Assembly: GCA_028290405.1 (NCBI GenBank)
Contig: JAQGJX010000102.1
Location: forward strand, 1 to 64,000
Source: Hyphomicrobiales bacterium
GTDB lineage: Bacteria; Pseudomonadota; Alphaproteobacteria; Rhizobiales; Beijerinckiaceae
Direction of reading: 5' to 3'
Length of the DNA stretch: 64,000 nt
The translations under genes were made by a program, and so were the position numbers. Numbering within the stretch: the first letter of the stretch is position 1; each line of letters opens with the position of its first letter. A model generated the notes under the pieces. That model did not search any database and was not told the origin of the DNA. It saw only the letters and a program-made list of their open reading frames with translations. Below, one piece after another: positions 51,452 to 62,986 of this stretch.

Positions 51452-52912
51452 TCAGCCGCCGCAACAGGGCGGCGGCGCCAGGCGGCCCCCTGCGGTTTTC
51501 CTGATGCGAAGCGAAGAGTCCTTGGCGGCCGCCACGATGCGGGGCACGTCGTACCCGACAAGGCGCCCGCCGCGTTTGACGAAGCGTCCATCGACGAGCA
51601 CCGTATCCACGTTGGCCGGCGTCGCCGACAGCACCACCGTGGCCTCGATGTTCGCCATCGGCGCCGTGTTCACGTCGTTGGCGCGGATCAGGATGATGTC
51701 GGCGCGCTTGCCGGGCGTCAGCGAACCCGTCACGTCTCCAAGGCCAAGCGCCTTCGCGCCGTTGATGGTTGCCATGGCGATGACTTCCGAGAAGCCAAGC
51801 GGGCTTTCCTTTTCGAGGGGCTTGCCGCGCCAGGGGATCGCCATGTTCCATGTGAACCGCATGTTCTCGAGCATGTTCGGCGGCGCGATGGAGGTTGCGT
51901 CGGACGACAGCGAGATCAGCAGGCCGGACTTGCGCATGCGCATGAAGGCGTCGCGCGGATCGCCCGCCAGGCCAAGCCTGTGCTCGGAATGGGTCGCGAA
52001 GCTGAGCGGCGAACCCGCGCGAACCATCGCGGCGTAGTCCTCGTCGGAACCGGGCAGGTAGTGGCAGATGAGGAAATTGGGGCCGAGATAGCCGCGCTTT
52101 TCAAAATCGGTCGCCGGCATGTTATTGGGCGGCGTCTGTCCGGCGTGAACGGAAATCGCCAGCTTGCGCTGCATGGCGGCTTCCACGTCCTTGTGAAAGA
52201 TCGCCTCCGTGGCCTGCCCGATGCCGCGCAGGTTCACGCCCAGATGCACAAGGCCGCCCATGGCGTCCGACGACCCGAACCATTGGGCCCGCACGCGCTC
52301 GATGTCGGAAAAGTCCAGCGGCGTGTCGCGCGCCAGACCGTCGATATGGCCGTAGGAATAGCGGGCGCGCAGCCGTGAATCCCGGTGCGCGCGCAACTCC
52401 GCGTCCGCGTGCGCGGGCGAGCGGACGTTGTGCGCCCAGTTATGCACGGTCGTCACGCCGTTGGTGGCGAGTTCCGCCATGGCGAGCATGATGCTGTTGT
52501 AGAAATCGTCCGGCGTGTAGTGCGGCGAGGTCGCGGCCTTTGCGGGGAAGTATTCGAAACCGTCCGCAAGGTAGTTGCGCCCGATGGCGCTCCACATGTG
52601 ATAGTGGGTGTCTATGAGGCCGGGCATGACGATCATGTCCGCGGCGTCGATGATTTCCGCGCCCGGTTCGGACAGGTTCTCGCCCACGGCTGCAATCACG
52701 CCGTTTCTGACGAGCACGTCAGCCCGGGGAAGCACGCCGAGTTTGGGATCGGCGGTGACGACCGCGCCGTTCTTGATGAGGTAGAGCCCCTGCCCGCCGC
52801 CTGGCGCGTCCTGCGCGACCGCTTCTGCGATGAACCCTGCGGGCGCGGCGCACGCGCACCCGGCCACAGACCCCATCCCCAGCAGTTTCGAAAACGAACG
52901 ACGCGTGAGCAT
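51452..52912 (-). CDS. amidohydrolase with Tat-like signal
   Basis: MLTRRSFSKLLGMGSVAGCACA; VMPGLIDTHYHMWSA; GSLTPGKRADIILI. Confidence 0.85.
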   Translation of the reverse strand: MLTRRSFSKLLGMGSVAGCACAAPAGFIAEAVAQDAPGGGQGLYLIKNGAVVTADPKLGVLPRADVLVRNGVIAAVGENLSEPGAEIIDAADMIVMPGLIDTHYHMWSAIGRNYLADGFEYFPAKAATSPHYTPDDFYNSIMLAMAELATNGVTTVHNWAHNVRSPAHADAELRAHRDSRLRARYSYGHIDGLARDTPLDFSDIERVRAQWFGSSDAMGGLVHLGVNLRGIGQATEAIFHKDVEAAMQRKLAISVHAGQTPPNNMPATDFEKRGYLGPNFLICHYLPGSDEDYAAMVRAGSPLSFATHSEHRLGLAGDPRDAFMRMRKSGLLISLSSDATSIAPPNMLENMRFTWNMAIPWRGKPLEKESPLGFSEVIAMATINGAKALGLGDVTGSLTPGKRADIILIRANDVNTAPMANIEATVVLSATPANVDTVLVDGRFVKRGGRLVGYDVPRIVAAAKDSSLRIRKTAGGRLAPPPCCGG

Positions 52913-53111
52913 GGCGGTCCCCAAGTCCCGGAGCGGCAAAGGCCGTATGCTCGCGAGACTAGGTTTGACGCGCGGTTCTGGCAAGGCGCGGCGGCGACAG
53001 GCGGGCGGCGCATTCAAGGGTGGCCCGGCGCGGCGGCGCCGATTACAACAGGGCGCAGATGTGCGTCGAAGCGCTTTCGAGTCGCGGCCGCAGGCGGAAA
53101 AGGGGCTTTGA

Positions 53112-54380
53112 TTGTTACCCACGGCAGTCTTCGGCAACGCCGCACAGGCCCTGCGGATCCCCCTCTTCCGTCGCTACTGGGTCGGGCATCTCCTCGCCAG
53201 CACCGGGCGCTGGATGTATCGCATGTCGATCGGCTGGCTGGCGTGGGAGCTGACAGGCTCCACGGTCTGGCTTGGGCTGATCGCGTTCGCGGATCTCGTG
53301 CCGACCGCCATCGTGACCATTCTGGCGGGCGCCATCGCGGACCGCTTCGGCTGCGTGCGCATCATCCGCATGAGCCTGCTCATGACCACGATTCTCGCGG
53401 CGACGCTGGGCGTGCTGGTGCTGACCGGGTGGATCACCATCGAACTGCTGCTGCTGATCGCGCTGCTCAACGGCTGCGCGGAATCTCTGGGCCAACCCGC
53501 GCGGCTGGCGATCGTCAACGCGCTGGTGGGCAAGCGCGAGCTTCCCTCGGCCATCGCCATCGGGTCGGCGTCGTTCAACGCGTCGCGCATCATCGGGCCC
53601 GCCATCGCCGGGGGGCTCATCGTGTGGACCGGCACAGGCGTGGTGATGCTGCTGTGCGCCGTGTCCTTCCTGGCGTTTTTCCTCGTTATCCGCACCATCC
53701 GCATCAATGACGCGCCCGCCCCATCCAAGGACCAGGCCAGCCTGTTGCGGGAAGTCGCGCTTGGCTTCGTCTACGTGATGGAGCACAAGGGCATCCGCTT
53801 CGTGATGATCCTGCTCACCGCCACGAGCCTGCTCATCCGCCCGGTGATCGAGCTTCTGCCCGGCGTGGTGGAGAAAGTGTTCCACGTCGGCCCCACGGGC
53901 CTGTCGCTCATCCTAGGCTCCATTGGCGCGGGCGCCGTGGTGGCCAGCCTGTGGCTGGCGAGGCGCGGGGAATCGTCAGGCCTCACGCGGCTTCTGGTGC
54001 TCTCCACCCTCGCCACTGGGCTGGCGGTTGCGCTCTCGATGCAGTTCGACCAGATCTGGCTCGCCGCCATCTTCTTCGGCGTGATGGGCGTGTTCATGCT
54101 GTCGGGCAACGTCGCCGCGCAAACGCTGATCCAGAACAACGTCACGCCTGCGCTGCGCGCGCGCGTGATGGGCCTGTTCATTGTCTTCGGCCATGGCCTG
54201 CCCGCCGTCGGGGCGCTGATCCAGGGCTGGCTCGCGACCTATGTGGGGCTTCAGGCCGCCATCGGGGGCGGCGCGTTGCTCATGCTGGGCGTATGGGCGT
54301 GGGCGTTCAGCCTGCGCAAGACCATGGCGCGCGAACTTGAACACGCGAGCCCTGCCCGGCGCGGCGACAAGGGCGGCTGA
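53112..54380 (+). CDS. MFS transporter (EntS-like MFS_3)
   Basis: FRRYWVGHLLASTGRWMYRMSIGWLAWELTGSTVWLGLIAFADLVPTAIVTILAGAIADR. Confidence 0.85.
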   Translation: MLPTAVFGNAAQALRIPLFRRYWVGHLLASTGRWMYRMSIGWLAWELTGSTVWLGLIAFADLVPTAIVTILAGAIADRFGCVRIIRMSLLMTTILAATLGVLVLTGWITIELLLLIALLNGCAESLGQPARLAIVNALVGKRELPSAIAIGSASFNASRIIGPAIAGGLIVWTGTGVVMLLCAVSFLAFFLVIRTIRINDAPAPSKDQASLLREVALGFVYVMEHKGIRFVMILLTATSLLIRPVIELLPGVVEKVFHVGPTGLSLILGSIGAGAVVASLWLARRGESSGLTRLLVLSTLATGLAVALSMQFDQIWLAAIFFGVMGVFMLSGNVAAQTLIQNNVTPALRARVMGLFIVFGHGLPAVGALIQGWLATYVGLQAAIGGGALLMLGVWAWAFSLRKTMARELEHASPARRGDKGG

Positions 54381-54484
54381 GCCAAGGCTTCGCTTTCCCT
54401 TACGGCCCGTCGCTTGTCCCGGTCCATCTCGCCCTTTACTTCTATGCGTTCGGCGCGCTTCACCGGTCGTCAGGCTTATCCATC

Positions 54485-55660
54485 ATGACTCCACGTCCCA
54501 TCGTCATCTCCGCAGGCGTCCTCCTTCTTGCAGGGGGCGGCTACGTGTGGTGGGCCAGAGAGGCGCCGGCCCGTCCGCCCGTTGCGCCTCTCGCGCCGCC
54601 GCCGGCGGAAGTCGGCGTCGTGACCGTCAACGCCGCCGAGGTTCCGCTGCCGGTCACCTACGCGGGCCGTGTGGCGGGCTATCGCGACGTCGAGATCCGT
54701 GCGCAGGTCAGCGGCATTCTGGTCAGCCGCAACTACGAGGACGGCGCCAAGGTCGCACAGGGACAGACGCTGTTCACCATCGACCGGCGCCCGTTCGAGG
54801 TCGCGCGCGACCGGGTGCGGGCGCAACTGGCGCAGGCGCAGGCCGCCGCCAGGCAGGCGGAGGAGAACTTCAAGCGCATCGAGGAATTGTCGCGCCGCCA
54901 AGTGGCGACCGAGCAGGCCATGGACCAGGCCCGAGCGGGGCGCGACCAGTCGCAAGCGGGCGTGCAGCTTGCGCAGGCTGAGCTGAACAACGCGGAGCTG
55001 AACCTCAGCTACACCACCATCAAGGCGCCCACCGCCGGCACCACCGCGCTCCAATCGCCGCAGGTCGGCAGCCTCATCCAGGCGCAGCAGACCCTGATGA
55101 CGACGCTGACGCAGCTTGATCCGGCCTACGTCAACTTCTCCGTCACAGACACCGAGTTCCAGTCGTTCCGGCAAATGAACCAGCAGCGCGAGAAGCCGCT
55201 GAACGAGAGCGACCTGACGGTGGAGTTGCAATACGGCTCGGGCGCGGTCTATCCGCAGCGCGGCAAGGTGCAGGTGTCCGCCAGCTCGGTGGACCTGCGC
55301 ACCGGCACGATCCAGGTGCGGGCCGTGTTCCCCAATCCGAACGCGGACCTCCTGCCCGGCCAGTTCGTGCGCGTGATCGTGCGCGGCATCACGCTGCCGC
55401 ATGCGGTGGTGGTTCCCAAGCAGGCGGTTTCGCAAGGGCCGCAGGGACCGTTCGTCTACGTCGTCGGCGACAAGCAGACGGCGCAGGCGCGGCCCGTGAA
55501 GCTTGGCTCGGAGCTCGCCGGCGGCTGGCTGATCCAGAGCGGCCTGACGGGCGGCGAGCAGATCGTGGTCGACGGACTCATCCGCGTCCGGCCCGGCGCG
55601 GTGGTGCGTCCCGTGAGCATGGAGAGCAAGGGCGCGGACGCGAGCGGAGCGGCGAAATGA
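54485..55660 (+). CDS. RND efflux periplasmic adaptor subunit
   Basis: [44 protein letters not shown]-type lipoyl/hairpin region. Confidence 0.92.
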   Translation: MTPRPIVISAGVLLLAGGGYVWWAREAPARPPVAPLAPPPAEVGVVTVNAAEVPLPVTYAGRVAGYRDVEIRAQVSGILVSRNYEDGAKVAQGQTLFTIDRRPFEVARDRVRAQLAQAQAAARQAEENFKRIEELSRRQVATEQAMDQARAGRDQSQAGVQLAQAELNNAELNLSYTTIKAPTAGTTALQSPQVGSLIQAQQTLMTTLTQLDPAYVNFSVTDTEFQSFRQMNQQREKPLNESDLTVELQYGSGAVYPQRGKVQVSASSVDLRTGTIQVRAVFPNPNADLLPGQFVRVIVRGITLPHAVVVPKQAVSQGPQGPFVYVVGDKQTAQARPVKLGSELAGGWLIQSGLTGGEQIVVDGLIRVRPGAVVRPVSMESKGADASGAAK

Positions 55661-58600
55661 TTTCCCGCTTCTTCATAGACCGGCCCGTCTTCGCCTCCGT
55701 CCTATCCATCGTCATCGTGCTGGGCGGCCTGCTCGCCATGCGCGCCCTGCCGGTGTCGCAATATCCGCAGATCGTGCCGCCGGAAGTCGTCATCACGGCG
55801 AACTATCCGGGCGCCAACGCGCAGACCATCGCCGAGACCGTGGCGGCTCCGCTGGAGCAGCAGATCAACGGCGTCGAGAACATGATCTACATGCGCTCGA
55901 CCTCGACGGGCTCGGGCACGCTGAACCTCAGCGTCTCGTTCGCCATCGGCACAAATCCCGACCAGGCGACGATCAACGTCAACAACCGCGTGCAGCGCGC
56001 GCAGGCCCTGCTCCCCGAGGAAGTGCGCCGCCAGGGCGTGACGGTCAACAAGCGGTCTAGCTCCATCCTGCAATTGCTCGCCATGTCGTCGCCCAATGGG
56101 CGCTACGACACGATCTTCATCTCCAATTACGCGCTCATCAACGTCATCGACGAATTGCGGCGCACGCCGGGCGTCGGCGACGCCTCCCTGTTCGGCGCCT
56201 CCGATTACTCGATGCGTCTTTGGCTGAAGCCGGACAAGATGGCGCAGTACAACCTCACGCCAGGCGACGTCGCCGCCGCCGTGCGCGAGCAGAACGCGCA
56301 GTTCGCCGCCGGCCGCTTCGGCGAAGAGCCCATGCGCGAGCCGCAGTCCTTCACCTATTCGGTGACGACGCCCGGCCGCCTCGTCGATCCGCGCGAGTTC
56401 GAGAACATCATCGTGCGCTCGGACGCCAATGGCGGCGCCCTGCGCCTGAAGGACGTGGCGCGCGTGGAGCTTGGCGCGCTGAACTACGGGTTCTCGGCCA
56501 CCTACAACGGCGCGCCCACCGTGCCCATCGGCGTTTATCTCCAGCCCGGCGCCAACGCGCTGCAGGTTGCGGACGCGGTGCGCTCGACCATGGACCGGCT
56601 CTCGCAGCGCTTCCCGGACGGGCTCGCGTACGACATTCCGTTCAACACCACGCGGTTCGTGGAAGTGTCCATCCGCGAGGTCATCAAGACCTTCATCGAG
56701 GCGATCATCCTCGTCATCCTGGTCGTGTTCCTGTTCCTGCAGAATGTGCGCGCGACGTTCATTCCCATCATCGCGGTGCCGATCTCGCTCATCGGCACGT
56801 TCGCCGGCATGTATCTGCTGGGCTTTTCGATCAACCTGCTCACCCTGTTCGGCATGGTGCTGGCCATCGGCATCGTGGTGGACGACGCCATCGTGGTGCT
56901 GGAGAACGTCGAACGCATCATGGCGACGGAGAGGCTGCCGCCCCGCGCGGCCGCCATCAAGGCGATGGAGGAGGTGAGCGGGCCGGTCATCGCCATCGTG
57001 CTGGTGCTGTGCGCGGTGTTCATTCCCGTGTCGTTCCTCGGGGGGCTGGCGGGCGAATTGTACCGGCAGTTCGCCGTCACCATCGCGGTGTCGGTCATCA
57101 TTTCCGGGATCGTCGCGCTGACGCTCACGCCAGCCTTATGCGCGCTGCTCCTCAAGGAGACCCACCGCGAGCCCGCCCTGCCCTTCCGGGTCTTCAACCG
57201 GGGCTTCGCGTGGCTGACGAACCGCTTCGCGGGCGGCGTCGCGTTCCTGCTGCGCAACGCCGCCGTGGGCGTGCTGCTCGTGGCGGCCATGCTGGGCGCG
57301 ACCTACGTCTTGTTCCAGCGGGTGCCGTCCGGCCTCGTGCCGAACGAGGATCAGGGCTACGTGTTCCTCGTCACCGCCCTTCCGCCCGCCGCATCCCTCA
57401 GCCGCACGCGCGCCGTCACCACGCAGGTCACGGAAGGCGCGCGCGCCAACGACGCGGTGCAGAACGTCGTCACGTTCACGGGCTTCGACCTGCTCTCGGC
57501 GGCGCAGAAGACGAGCTCCGGCGTCTCGTTCGTCACGCTGAAGGACTGGGCGGAACGCACGGAGGCGCGGCAGGACGCCCGCAACCTGCCCGCCTCGTTC
57601 GCGGCGCTCAACGCGCGGTTCCGGGACGGCGTGGTGATCGGCTTCAATCCGCCGCCCATCCAGGGCATCAGCACCACGGGCGGATTTGAATTCTTCCTGC
57701 AGGACCGCACGGGCGGCTCGCTCGAAAGCCTGTCGCAAGCCGCCCAGCGGGTCATCGCAGCCGCCGGCCAGCGCCCGGAGGTTCGCGGCGTCTCCACCAC
57801 GTTCAACACCGGCGTGCCGCAATACCGCATCGACGTGGACCGCGAGAAGGCGAAGGCGCTTTCGGTGCCGATCTCGACGATCTTCGACACGATGCAGAGC
57901 ACGTTCGGCAGCCTGTACGTGAACGACTTCACGCTGTTTGGCCGCACCTATCGCGTCAGCCTGTCGTCTGAGGGCGAATTCCGGCAGTCGCCGGACGATC
58001 TGCGCCACGTGTTCGTGCGCTCGGAAGCGGGCAGCATGGTGCCGCTGAACGTGCTCGTCAGCGTGACGCGCATCACGGGCGCGGACGTGGTGGACCGGTT
58101 CAACATCTTCCCCGCGGCGCGCGTGCAGGGCAATCCGGCGCCGGGCTTCTCGTCCGGCCAGGCGATCGCAGCGATGCAGCAGGTGGTGGCGCAGACGCTC
58201 GGGGCCGACTACACGGTCGGCTGGACGGGCTCGGCCTACCAGGAGCTTTCGACCGCCGGCACCGGCAATAAGGGCTTTCTGTTCGGCCTCGTGATGGTGT
58301 TCCTCATCCTGGCGGCGCAATACGAGCGCTGGTCGCTGCCGCTGGCGGTGATCACCGCCGTGCCGTTCGCGGTGTTCGGCGCCATTCTGGCGATCTACCT
58401 GCGCGGCATCGAGAACGACGTCTATTTCCAGATCGGGCTCGTGACGCTGATCGGGCTGGCGGCGAAGAACGCCATTCTGATCGTCGAGTTCGCCTCAGAG
58501 AAGCACCAGCAGGGCGCGAGCGTCTACGAAGCCGCCATGACGGCGGCGCGGCTGCGCTTCCGGCCCATCGTGATGACCTCGCTGGCGTTCATCCTTGGCG

Positions 58601-58794
58601 TCGTGCCGCTGGCGCGCAGCACGGGCGCAGGCTCGGCGAGCCGTCATTCCATCGGCACCGGCGTGATCGGCGGCATGCTGGCGGCGACGTTCATCGCCAT
58701 CTTCTTCATCCCGATGTTCTTCAAGCTCGTGACGCGCGAGCGCAAGGCGAAAGCGCCCGCGCCCGCCGCGCCTGTGGACGCCCCACTACCCTGA
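55657..58794 (+). CDS. RND efflux permease, HAE1/AcrB family
   Basis: [44 protein letters not shown] overlap with adaptor. Confidence 0.95.
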   Translation: MISRFFIDRPVFASVLSIVIVLGGLLAMRALPVSQYPQIVPPEVVITANYPGANAQTIAETVAAPLEQQINGVENMIYMRSTSTGSGTLNLSVSFAIGTNPDQATINVNNRVQRAQALLPEEVRRQGVTVNKRSSSILQLLAMSSPNGRYDTIFISNYALINVIDELRRTPGVGDASLFGASDYSMRLWLKPDKMAQYNLTPGDVAAAVREQNAQFAAGRFGEEPMREPQSFTYSVTTPGRLVDPREFENIIVRSDANGGALRLKDVARVELGALNYGFSATYNGAPTVPIGVYLQPGANALQVADAVRSTMDRLSQRFPDGLAYDIPFNTTRFVEVSIREVIKTFIEAIILVILVVFLFLQNVRATFIPIIAVPISLIGTFAGMYLLGFSINLLTLFGMVLAIGIVVDDAIVVLENVERIMATERLPPRAAAIKAMEEVSGPVIAIVLVLCAVFIPVSFLGGLAGELYRQFAVTIAVSVIISGIVALTLTPALCALLLKETHREPALPFRVFNRGFAWLTNRFAGGVAFLLRNAAVGVLLVAAMLGATYVLFQRVPSGLVPNEDQGYVFLVTALPPAASLSRTRAVTTQVTEGARANDAVQNVVTFTGFDLLSAAQKTSSGVSFVTLKDWAERTEARQDARNLPASFAALNARFRDGVVIGFNPPPIQGISTTGGFEFFLQDRTGGSLESLSQAAQRVIAAAGQRPEVRGVSTTFNTGVPQYRIDVDREKAKALSVPISTIFDTMQSTFGSLYVNDFTLFGRTYRVSLSSEGEFRQSPDDLRHVFVRSEAGSMVPLNVLVSVTRITGADVVDRFNIFPAARVQGNPAPGFSSGQAIAAMQQVVAQTLGADYTVGWTGSAYQELSTAGTGNKGFLFGLVMVFLILAAQYERWSLPLAVITAVPFAVFGAILAIYLRGIENDVYFQIGLVTLIGLAAKNAILIVEFASEKHQQGASVYEAAMTAARLRFRPIVMTSLAFILGVVPLARSTGAGSASRHSIGTGVIGGMLAATFIAIFFIPMFFKLVTRERKAKAPAPAAPVDAPLP

Positions 58795-59874
58795 TCAGTG
58801 CGCGAGACGCGGAAACAGCCGCATGGCGTTTTCGCGCGCTATCAACGCAATCTCCTTCGCCGAGAAGCCGAACTTCAGCAGGCCGGGCAACGTGGCCTCG
58901 AAGGGAAGGAACGGGTAGTCGCTGCCGAACAGCAGCTTGTCCGCGCCCACCAGGCGCAGGATGGCGCCAAGATTCTCGGGAGCCGTGGAGGTCGCGGTGT
59001 CGAAGTGCAGACGCTGCAATTCCGCCAGCGGCCCGTCCGGCAAGCGCGCCGCCACGGCCTTGTCGAGCGTCGCGAGGCGCACGATGCGCTGCACGATGGG
59101 CGCCGTGGCGCCGCCCGAATGCGAGAAGATGAAATTGATGTCGCGATATTTGGCGAGCGCGCCGGTGAACAGCAGGCTGGTGATGGCCCGCGTGACGTCG
59201 AACATGTATTCGACCACGGGATCGGGCGCCTCGCGGATGAGGCCCGAGCAGCAATCGGCCGCCGTGGGATGAAAGTAGACTGTCGCGCGCCGCCGGTTCA
59301 ACTCCTCGAAAACGGGCGCGAACGCCGCATCGCCCGGCCATTTGTCGCCATAGCTCGTCATCAGGGCGACGCCGTCCGCCTTCAGCACATCGAACGCATA
59401 GGCGATCTCGTTCAGGCTGCCCTCCACGTCCGGCAGCGACAGCGCGGCCATCGACCCGAAGCGGCCGGGATGCTCGCGCCGCAGGCTCGCGGCGTATTCG
59501 TTCGACATGCGCGCCAGCTCGCGCGCCTCCTGCGCGTCGCCGAACCAGGTGCCCGGATTGGACAAGGACACCATGGCGGTGCGCACGCCGAAGCGGTCCA
59601 TCTGCGCGAGAGACGCTTGCGGCGTCCAGTCGAGCACGCTGGCGAAGCTGGGCGCGAACGACAGGATGCGCTCGCGCGCCACCTTGATGTAGGCGGGCGG
59701 CAGGATGTGGTGATGCACATCGATGAGCGCGCCCGCGCTGGCGGGAGCGGCTTGCGCGGCCCGCGCGTCGCTGGCCGCGCCCTGCCCTGAGCCGGCGGCC
59801 TCCGCGGGAGCCGCCATGAAGCCCGGACGCAGGCGGCGGCCGCAGGCGCAATCGCCCATCATGCGCATGTGCAT
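58795..59874 (-). CDS. amidohydrolase, ACMSD-like
   Basis: ALIDVHHHILPPAYIKVARERI; INFIFSHSGGATAPIVQRI; LLFGSDYPFLP. Confidence 0.85.
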   Translation of the reverse strand: MHMRMMGDCACGRRLRPGFMAAPAEAAGSGQGAASDARAAQAAPASAGALIDVHHHILPPAYIKVARERILSFAPSFASVLDWTPQASLAQMDRFGVRTAMVSLSNPGTWFGDAQEARELARMSNEYAASLRREHPGRFGSMAALSLPDVEGSLNEIAYAFDVLKADGVALMTSYGDKWPGDAAFAPVFEELNRRRATVYFHPTAADCCSGLIREAPDPVVEYMFDVTRAITSLLFTGALAKYRDINFIFSHSGGATAPIVQRIVRLATLDKAVAARLPDGPLAELQRLHFDTATSTAPENLGAILRLVGADKLLFGSDYPFLPFEATLPGLLKFGFSAKEIALIARENAMRLFPRLAH

Positions 59875-59882
59875 CGCGGCGC

Positions 59883-60869
59883 CTATTGCTGCTGTTTGGC
59901 GTTCGGCACGGACTGCCGGATGAGCTCGCCATAGACGTTGACGCCTGTCTCGATCAGGTCCGCGAAGACCTTCGGGGGGCCGCCCATGACGGACAGGCCG
60001 AGTTCCTCCAGACGCGGCTTCAGGTCCGGCGCGTTCAGCGCCTGCTCCATGGCGGCGTTGAGGCGCGCGACGATCGCGGGATCCATGCCGGCGGGCCCAA
60101 GGAAGCCGAACCACGACGAGGGCTTGGCGAACCCGGGCACCAGTTCGCTCATGGACGGGATGTCCGGCTGCTTGGAAAACCGCTGCGGCTCCAGCACCGC
60201 AAGAATGCGCACCTCGCCGGATTCCGCCGCGCCAAGCGCGTTGGAGATGGAGATGAACGTCATCGGCACATGGTTGGCGCGCACGTCGTTCATCGCGGGC
60301 TCCACGCCGCGATAGGGCAGATGGTTGAGCTGCACGCCCGCGGTGCGGTTGAACATCTCGCCCATGAGGTGGAACACGGAACCGACGCCCGACGACGCGT
60401 AGGACAACTGGCCGGGCCGGGCCTTGAGATAGGCGATCAGCTCCGCGACGGTCTTCACTGGCAGCGACGCGTTAATGGCGAGGCACGTCACCGGCTCCAC
60501 GGCGGCGATGATGGGCGTGAAGTCCTTCACCGGGTCGTAGGGCAGGTTTGCCGAGAGATGCGGCGCGGTGGCGTGGGTGCCCGCGGTGCCCGCCAGCAGC
60601 ATGTAGCCGTCCGGCTTGGCGCGCGCGACGGCGGTCGCCGCAATGGCGCCGTTCGCCCCGATGCGGTTCTCGATGACGATGCTCTGCCCCAGCGTCTCGC
60701 TGATCTTGCGCCCCACCTGACGGGCCACGTAATCCAGCGCCGGGCCGGGCGGAAACGGCACCAGAAGCGTGATGGGCCGGTTCGGCCAATCCTGCTGGGC
60801 GGCGGCGGTCGTCGCCCCCAGGCCGCTGGAGGCCAGCATGGCCAGCGTGGTGCGCCGTGTGACGTTCAT
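59883..60869 (-). CDS. Bug/TctC-family substrate-binding protein
   Basis: WPNRPITLLVPFPPGPALDYVARQVGRKISETLGQSIVIENRIGANGAIAA. Confidence 0.92.
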   Translation of the reverse strand: MNVTRRTTLAMLASSGLGATTAAAQQDWPNRPITLLVPFPPGPALDYVARQVGRKISETLGQSIVIENRIGANGAIAATAVARAKPDGYMLLAGTAGTHATAPHLSANLPYDPVKDFTPIIAAVEPVTCLAINASLPVKTVAELIAYLKARPGQLSYASSGVGSVFHLMGEMFNRTAGVQLNHLPYRGVEPAMNDVRANHVPMTFISISNALGAAESGEVRILAVLEPQRFSKQPDIPSMSELVPGFAKPSSWFGFLGPAGMDPAIVARLNAAMEQALNAPDLKPRLEELGLSVMGGPPKVFADLIETGVNVYGELIRQSVPNAKQQQ

Positions 60870-60908
60870 GTTCGCCTCCCTGATGTTTTATGGATGTTCA
60901 TTGCGTCG

Positions 60909-61955
60909 TCATGCGCGCCGCAGGGCGCGTTCCGCATTGTCGCAGAGTATCGTGTGGCGCGTGGGTTCGTCGAACCCCAGCGCGGCCAGCGACGCGAGCG
61001 GCTGCTCCTCGCCGAACGGATAGTCGGTGCCGAAAACCAGGCGATCGAACCCCACCCGGCGGCCGATGATCTCGAGAACCAGCGGATCGTACACCACCGT
61101 GTCGTAATAGAAGCGCTTCAGGCACTCGCTCGGCAGGCGGCTGATGTTGCGCATGCTGACGGGATGGGCGGCCGCGTTCCGGTCCAGCCGCCCCACATAG
61201 GCGGGCAGATATCCTCCGCCATGGGCGAAGACGATGCGCAGGTCGGGGAAACGCTCCAGCACGCCTTCGTAGATGATCGACGCCATGGCGCGAGTCTCCT
61301 CGATGCCCTGCCCGACGCCGTTCCACAGCGAGAACTCCTGGAAGGCGGGGTCCTTCACGCCGTCAGGATGCACGAACGCCGTCAGCCGGCGCGCCTCGAT
61401 CTCGCGCCAGAGCGGCGCAAAGCGCGCGTCGCCCAGATAGCGTCCGTCCACGCAGGCCGGCAGGTTGACGACGCTGAGGCGCAGCGTCTCGTCGCAGCGC
61501 GCAAGCTCCGCCAGCGCAAGGTCCATGTCCTGCAGGGGCAGCGTGAAGGCGCCCGCGAACCGGTCCGGATATCGCGCAACCCAGTCGGCGATGCGGTCGT
61601 TGGCGGCGCGGTCCAGCTCGGCTGCGAGCGGGCCCTGCGCCCAGAACACGCTCTGCGACACGGTGCTGGTCGAGATCACCCCAAGGTCGATTCCGCGCCG
61701 GTCCATGTCGGCGATCTGGACCTCGGGCAGGACCATCTTCGAGAACATGGCCCAGCGCGGGCCCGCCGGGTCCGGGCGCTCCTCCATGGGGCGCGCGCCG
61801 AACCCGCTGATGACGTTGTGGTTGACGGTGAGCGCGTAGACGTCCGGATGCAGCACGTGCGCGTGAAAGTCGATCACGCGCGGCGTGCGCCCGCCCTGCT
61901 CCATGGTGTCCACCCGCGTCCCTCCCTGGTTCATCCGCTGCGCCGCAGGCGTCAT
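60909..61955 (-). CDS. amidohydrolase, ACMSD-like
   Basis: RVIDFHAHVLHPDVYAL; LRIVFAHGGGYLPAYVGRLDR; LVFGTDYPFGEE. Confidence 0.87.
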   Translation of the reverse strand: MTPAAQRMNQGGTRVDTMEQGGRTPRVIDFHAHVLHPDVYALTVNHNVISGFGARPMEERPDPAGPRWAMFSKMVLPEVQIADMDRRGIDLGVISTSTVSQSVFWAQGPLAAELDRAANDRIADWVARYPDRFAGAFTLPLQDMDLALAELARCDETLRLSVVNLPACVDGRYLGDARFAPLWREIEARRLTAFVHPDGVKDPAFQEFSLWNGVGQGIEETRAMASIIYEGVLERFPDLRIVFAHGGGYLPAYVGRLDRNAAAHPVSMRNISRLPSECLKRFYYDTVVYDPLVLEIIGRRVGFDRLVFGTDYPFGEEQPLASLAALGFDEPTRHTILCDNAERALRRA

Positions 61956-62923
61956 TCCTGCTGGGGGATCTTTGCGTCGCGCACGATCCTGGCGAACATG
62001 GCGATGTCGCTCTTCACCAGCTGCGTGAATTGCTCGGGCGTGCTGCCCACCGGGTCCGCCCCGAAGGACGCGAGGCGCTTGCGCACCTCCGGGTCTTCCA
62101 TCGCCCTGGCGATTTCCTGCTGCACCCGGGTCACGATGTCGGCGGGCGTCTTCGCGGGGAAGAACAGCCCCTGCCAGCTGGCCGACGCGAAGCCCGGCAG
62201 GCCCTGCTCGGCCACGGTGCGCACGTCCGGCATGGCGCCGGAGCGCTGGGCGCTCGTCACCGCGATGGCGCGCATGGCCCCGGCCTCCACCTGCGGGCGC
62301 GCGGTGGCCAGGGGCACGACCGCCATTTCCACGTCGCCCTGCACCAGCGCCTGGTTCAGCGGCGCGTCGCCCCGGAACGGAACCATCTGGATGTCGACGT
62401 TCGCCGCGTGCTTCAGCATCTCCATGGTGAGATGCAACGGGTTGCCGACGCCGGTCGATCCGTAGTTGAGCGCGCCCGGCTTGGCGCGGGCCAGGGCGAG
62501 CAGTTCCGGCAGGTCCCTGGCGGGCACCTTCGGATTCGTCACCAGCAACAGCGAGGACGCGATGACCTGGGTGATGGGCGCAAAGTCCGCCAGCGGGTCG
62601 AACGGCAGCTTCTTGTACAGCGAGGGGCTGATGGCGTGGCCGTTGGTGGTCAGCAGCATCGTGTAGCCGTCTGGGGCCGCTTTCGCGACCGCGTCCGTGG
62701 CGATGTTGCCGCCGGCGCCCGGACGGTTCTCGACAAGCACGGGCTGCTTGAACGCGTCCTGGAGCTTGGCGCCGAAGATGCGCGCGAGCGAGTCCACCGC
62801 GCCGCCGGCCGCGAACGGCACGATGATCCGGATCGGCTTGTCCGGATAGGCCTGCGCGCGGGCGGCGCCGGGAGCGGCCGCCGCCGCGATGGCGCAGGCG
62901 AGCGCCGCAAGAAGCTTCCTCAT
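61952..62923 (-). CDS. Bug/TctC-family substrate-binding protein
   Basis: YPDKPIRIIVPFAAGGAVDSLARIFGAKLQDAFKQPVLVENRPGAGGNIA. Confidence 0.93.
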   Translation of the reverse strand: MRKLLAALACAIAAAAAPGAARAQAYPDKPIRIIVPFAAGGAVDSLARIFGAKLQDAFKQPVLVENRPGAGGNIATDAVAKAAPDGYTMLLTTNGHAISPSLYKKLPFDPLADFAPITQVIASSLLLVTNPKVPARDLPELLALARAKPGALNYGSTGVGNPLHLTMEMLKHAANVDIQMVPFRGDAPLNQALVQGDVEMAVVPLATARPQVEAGAMRAIAVTSAQRSGAMPDVRTVAEQGLPGFASASWQGLFFPAKTPADIVTRVQQEIARAMEDPEVRKRLASFGADPVGSTPEQFTQLVKSDIAMFARIVRDAKIPQQE

Positions 62924-62986
62924 CGTTTCCTCCAGTGTGGGCGGGCCTGCGGCCTCGCGATTGCTTCGTGGTCTACGCGCTTCGTC

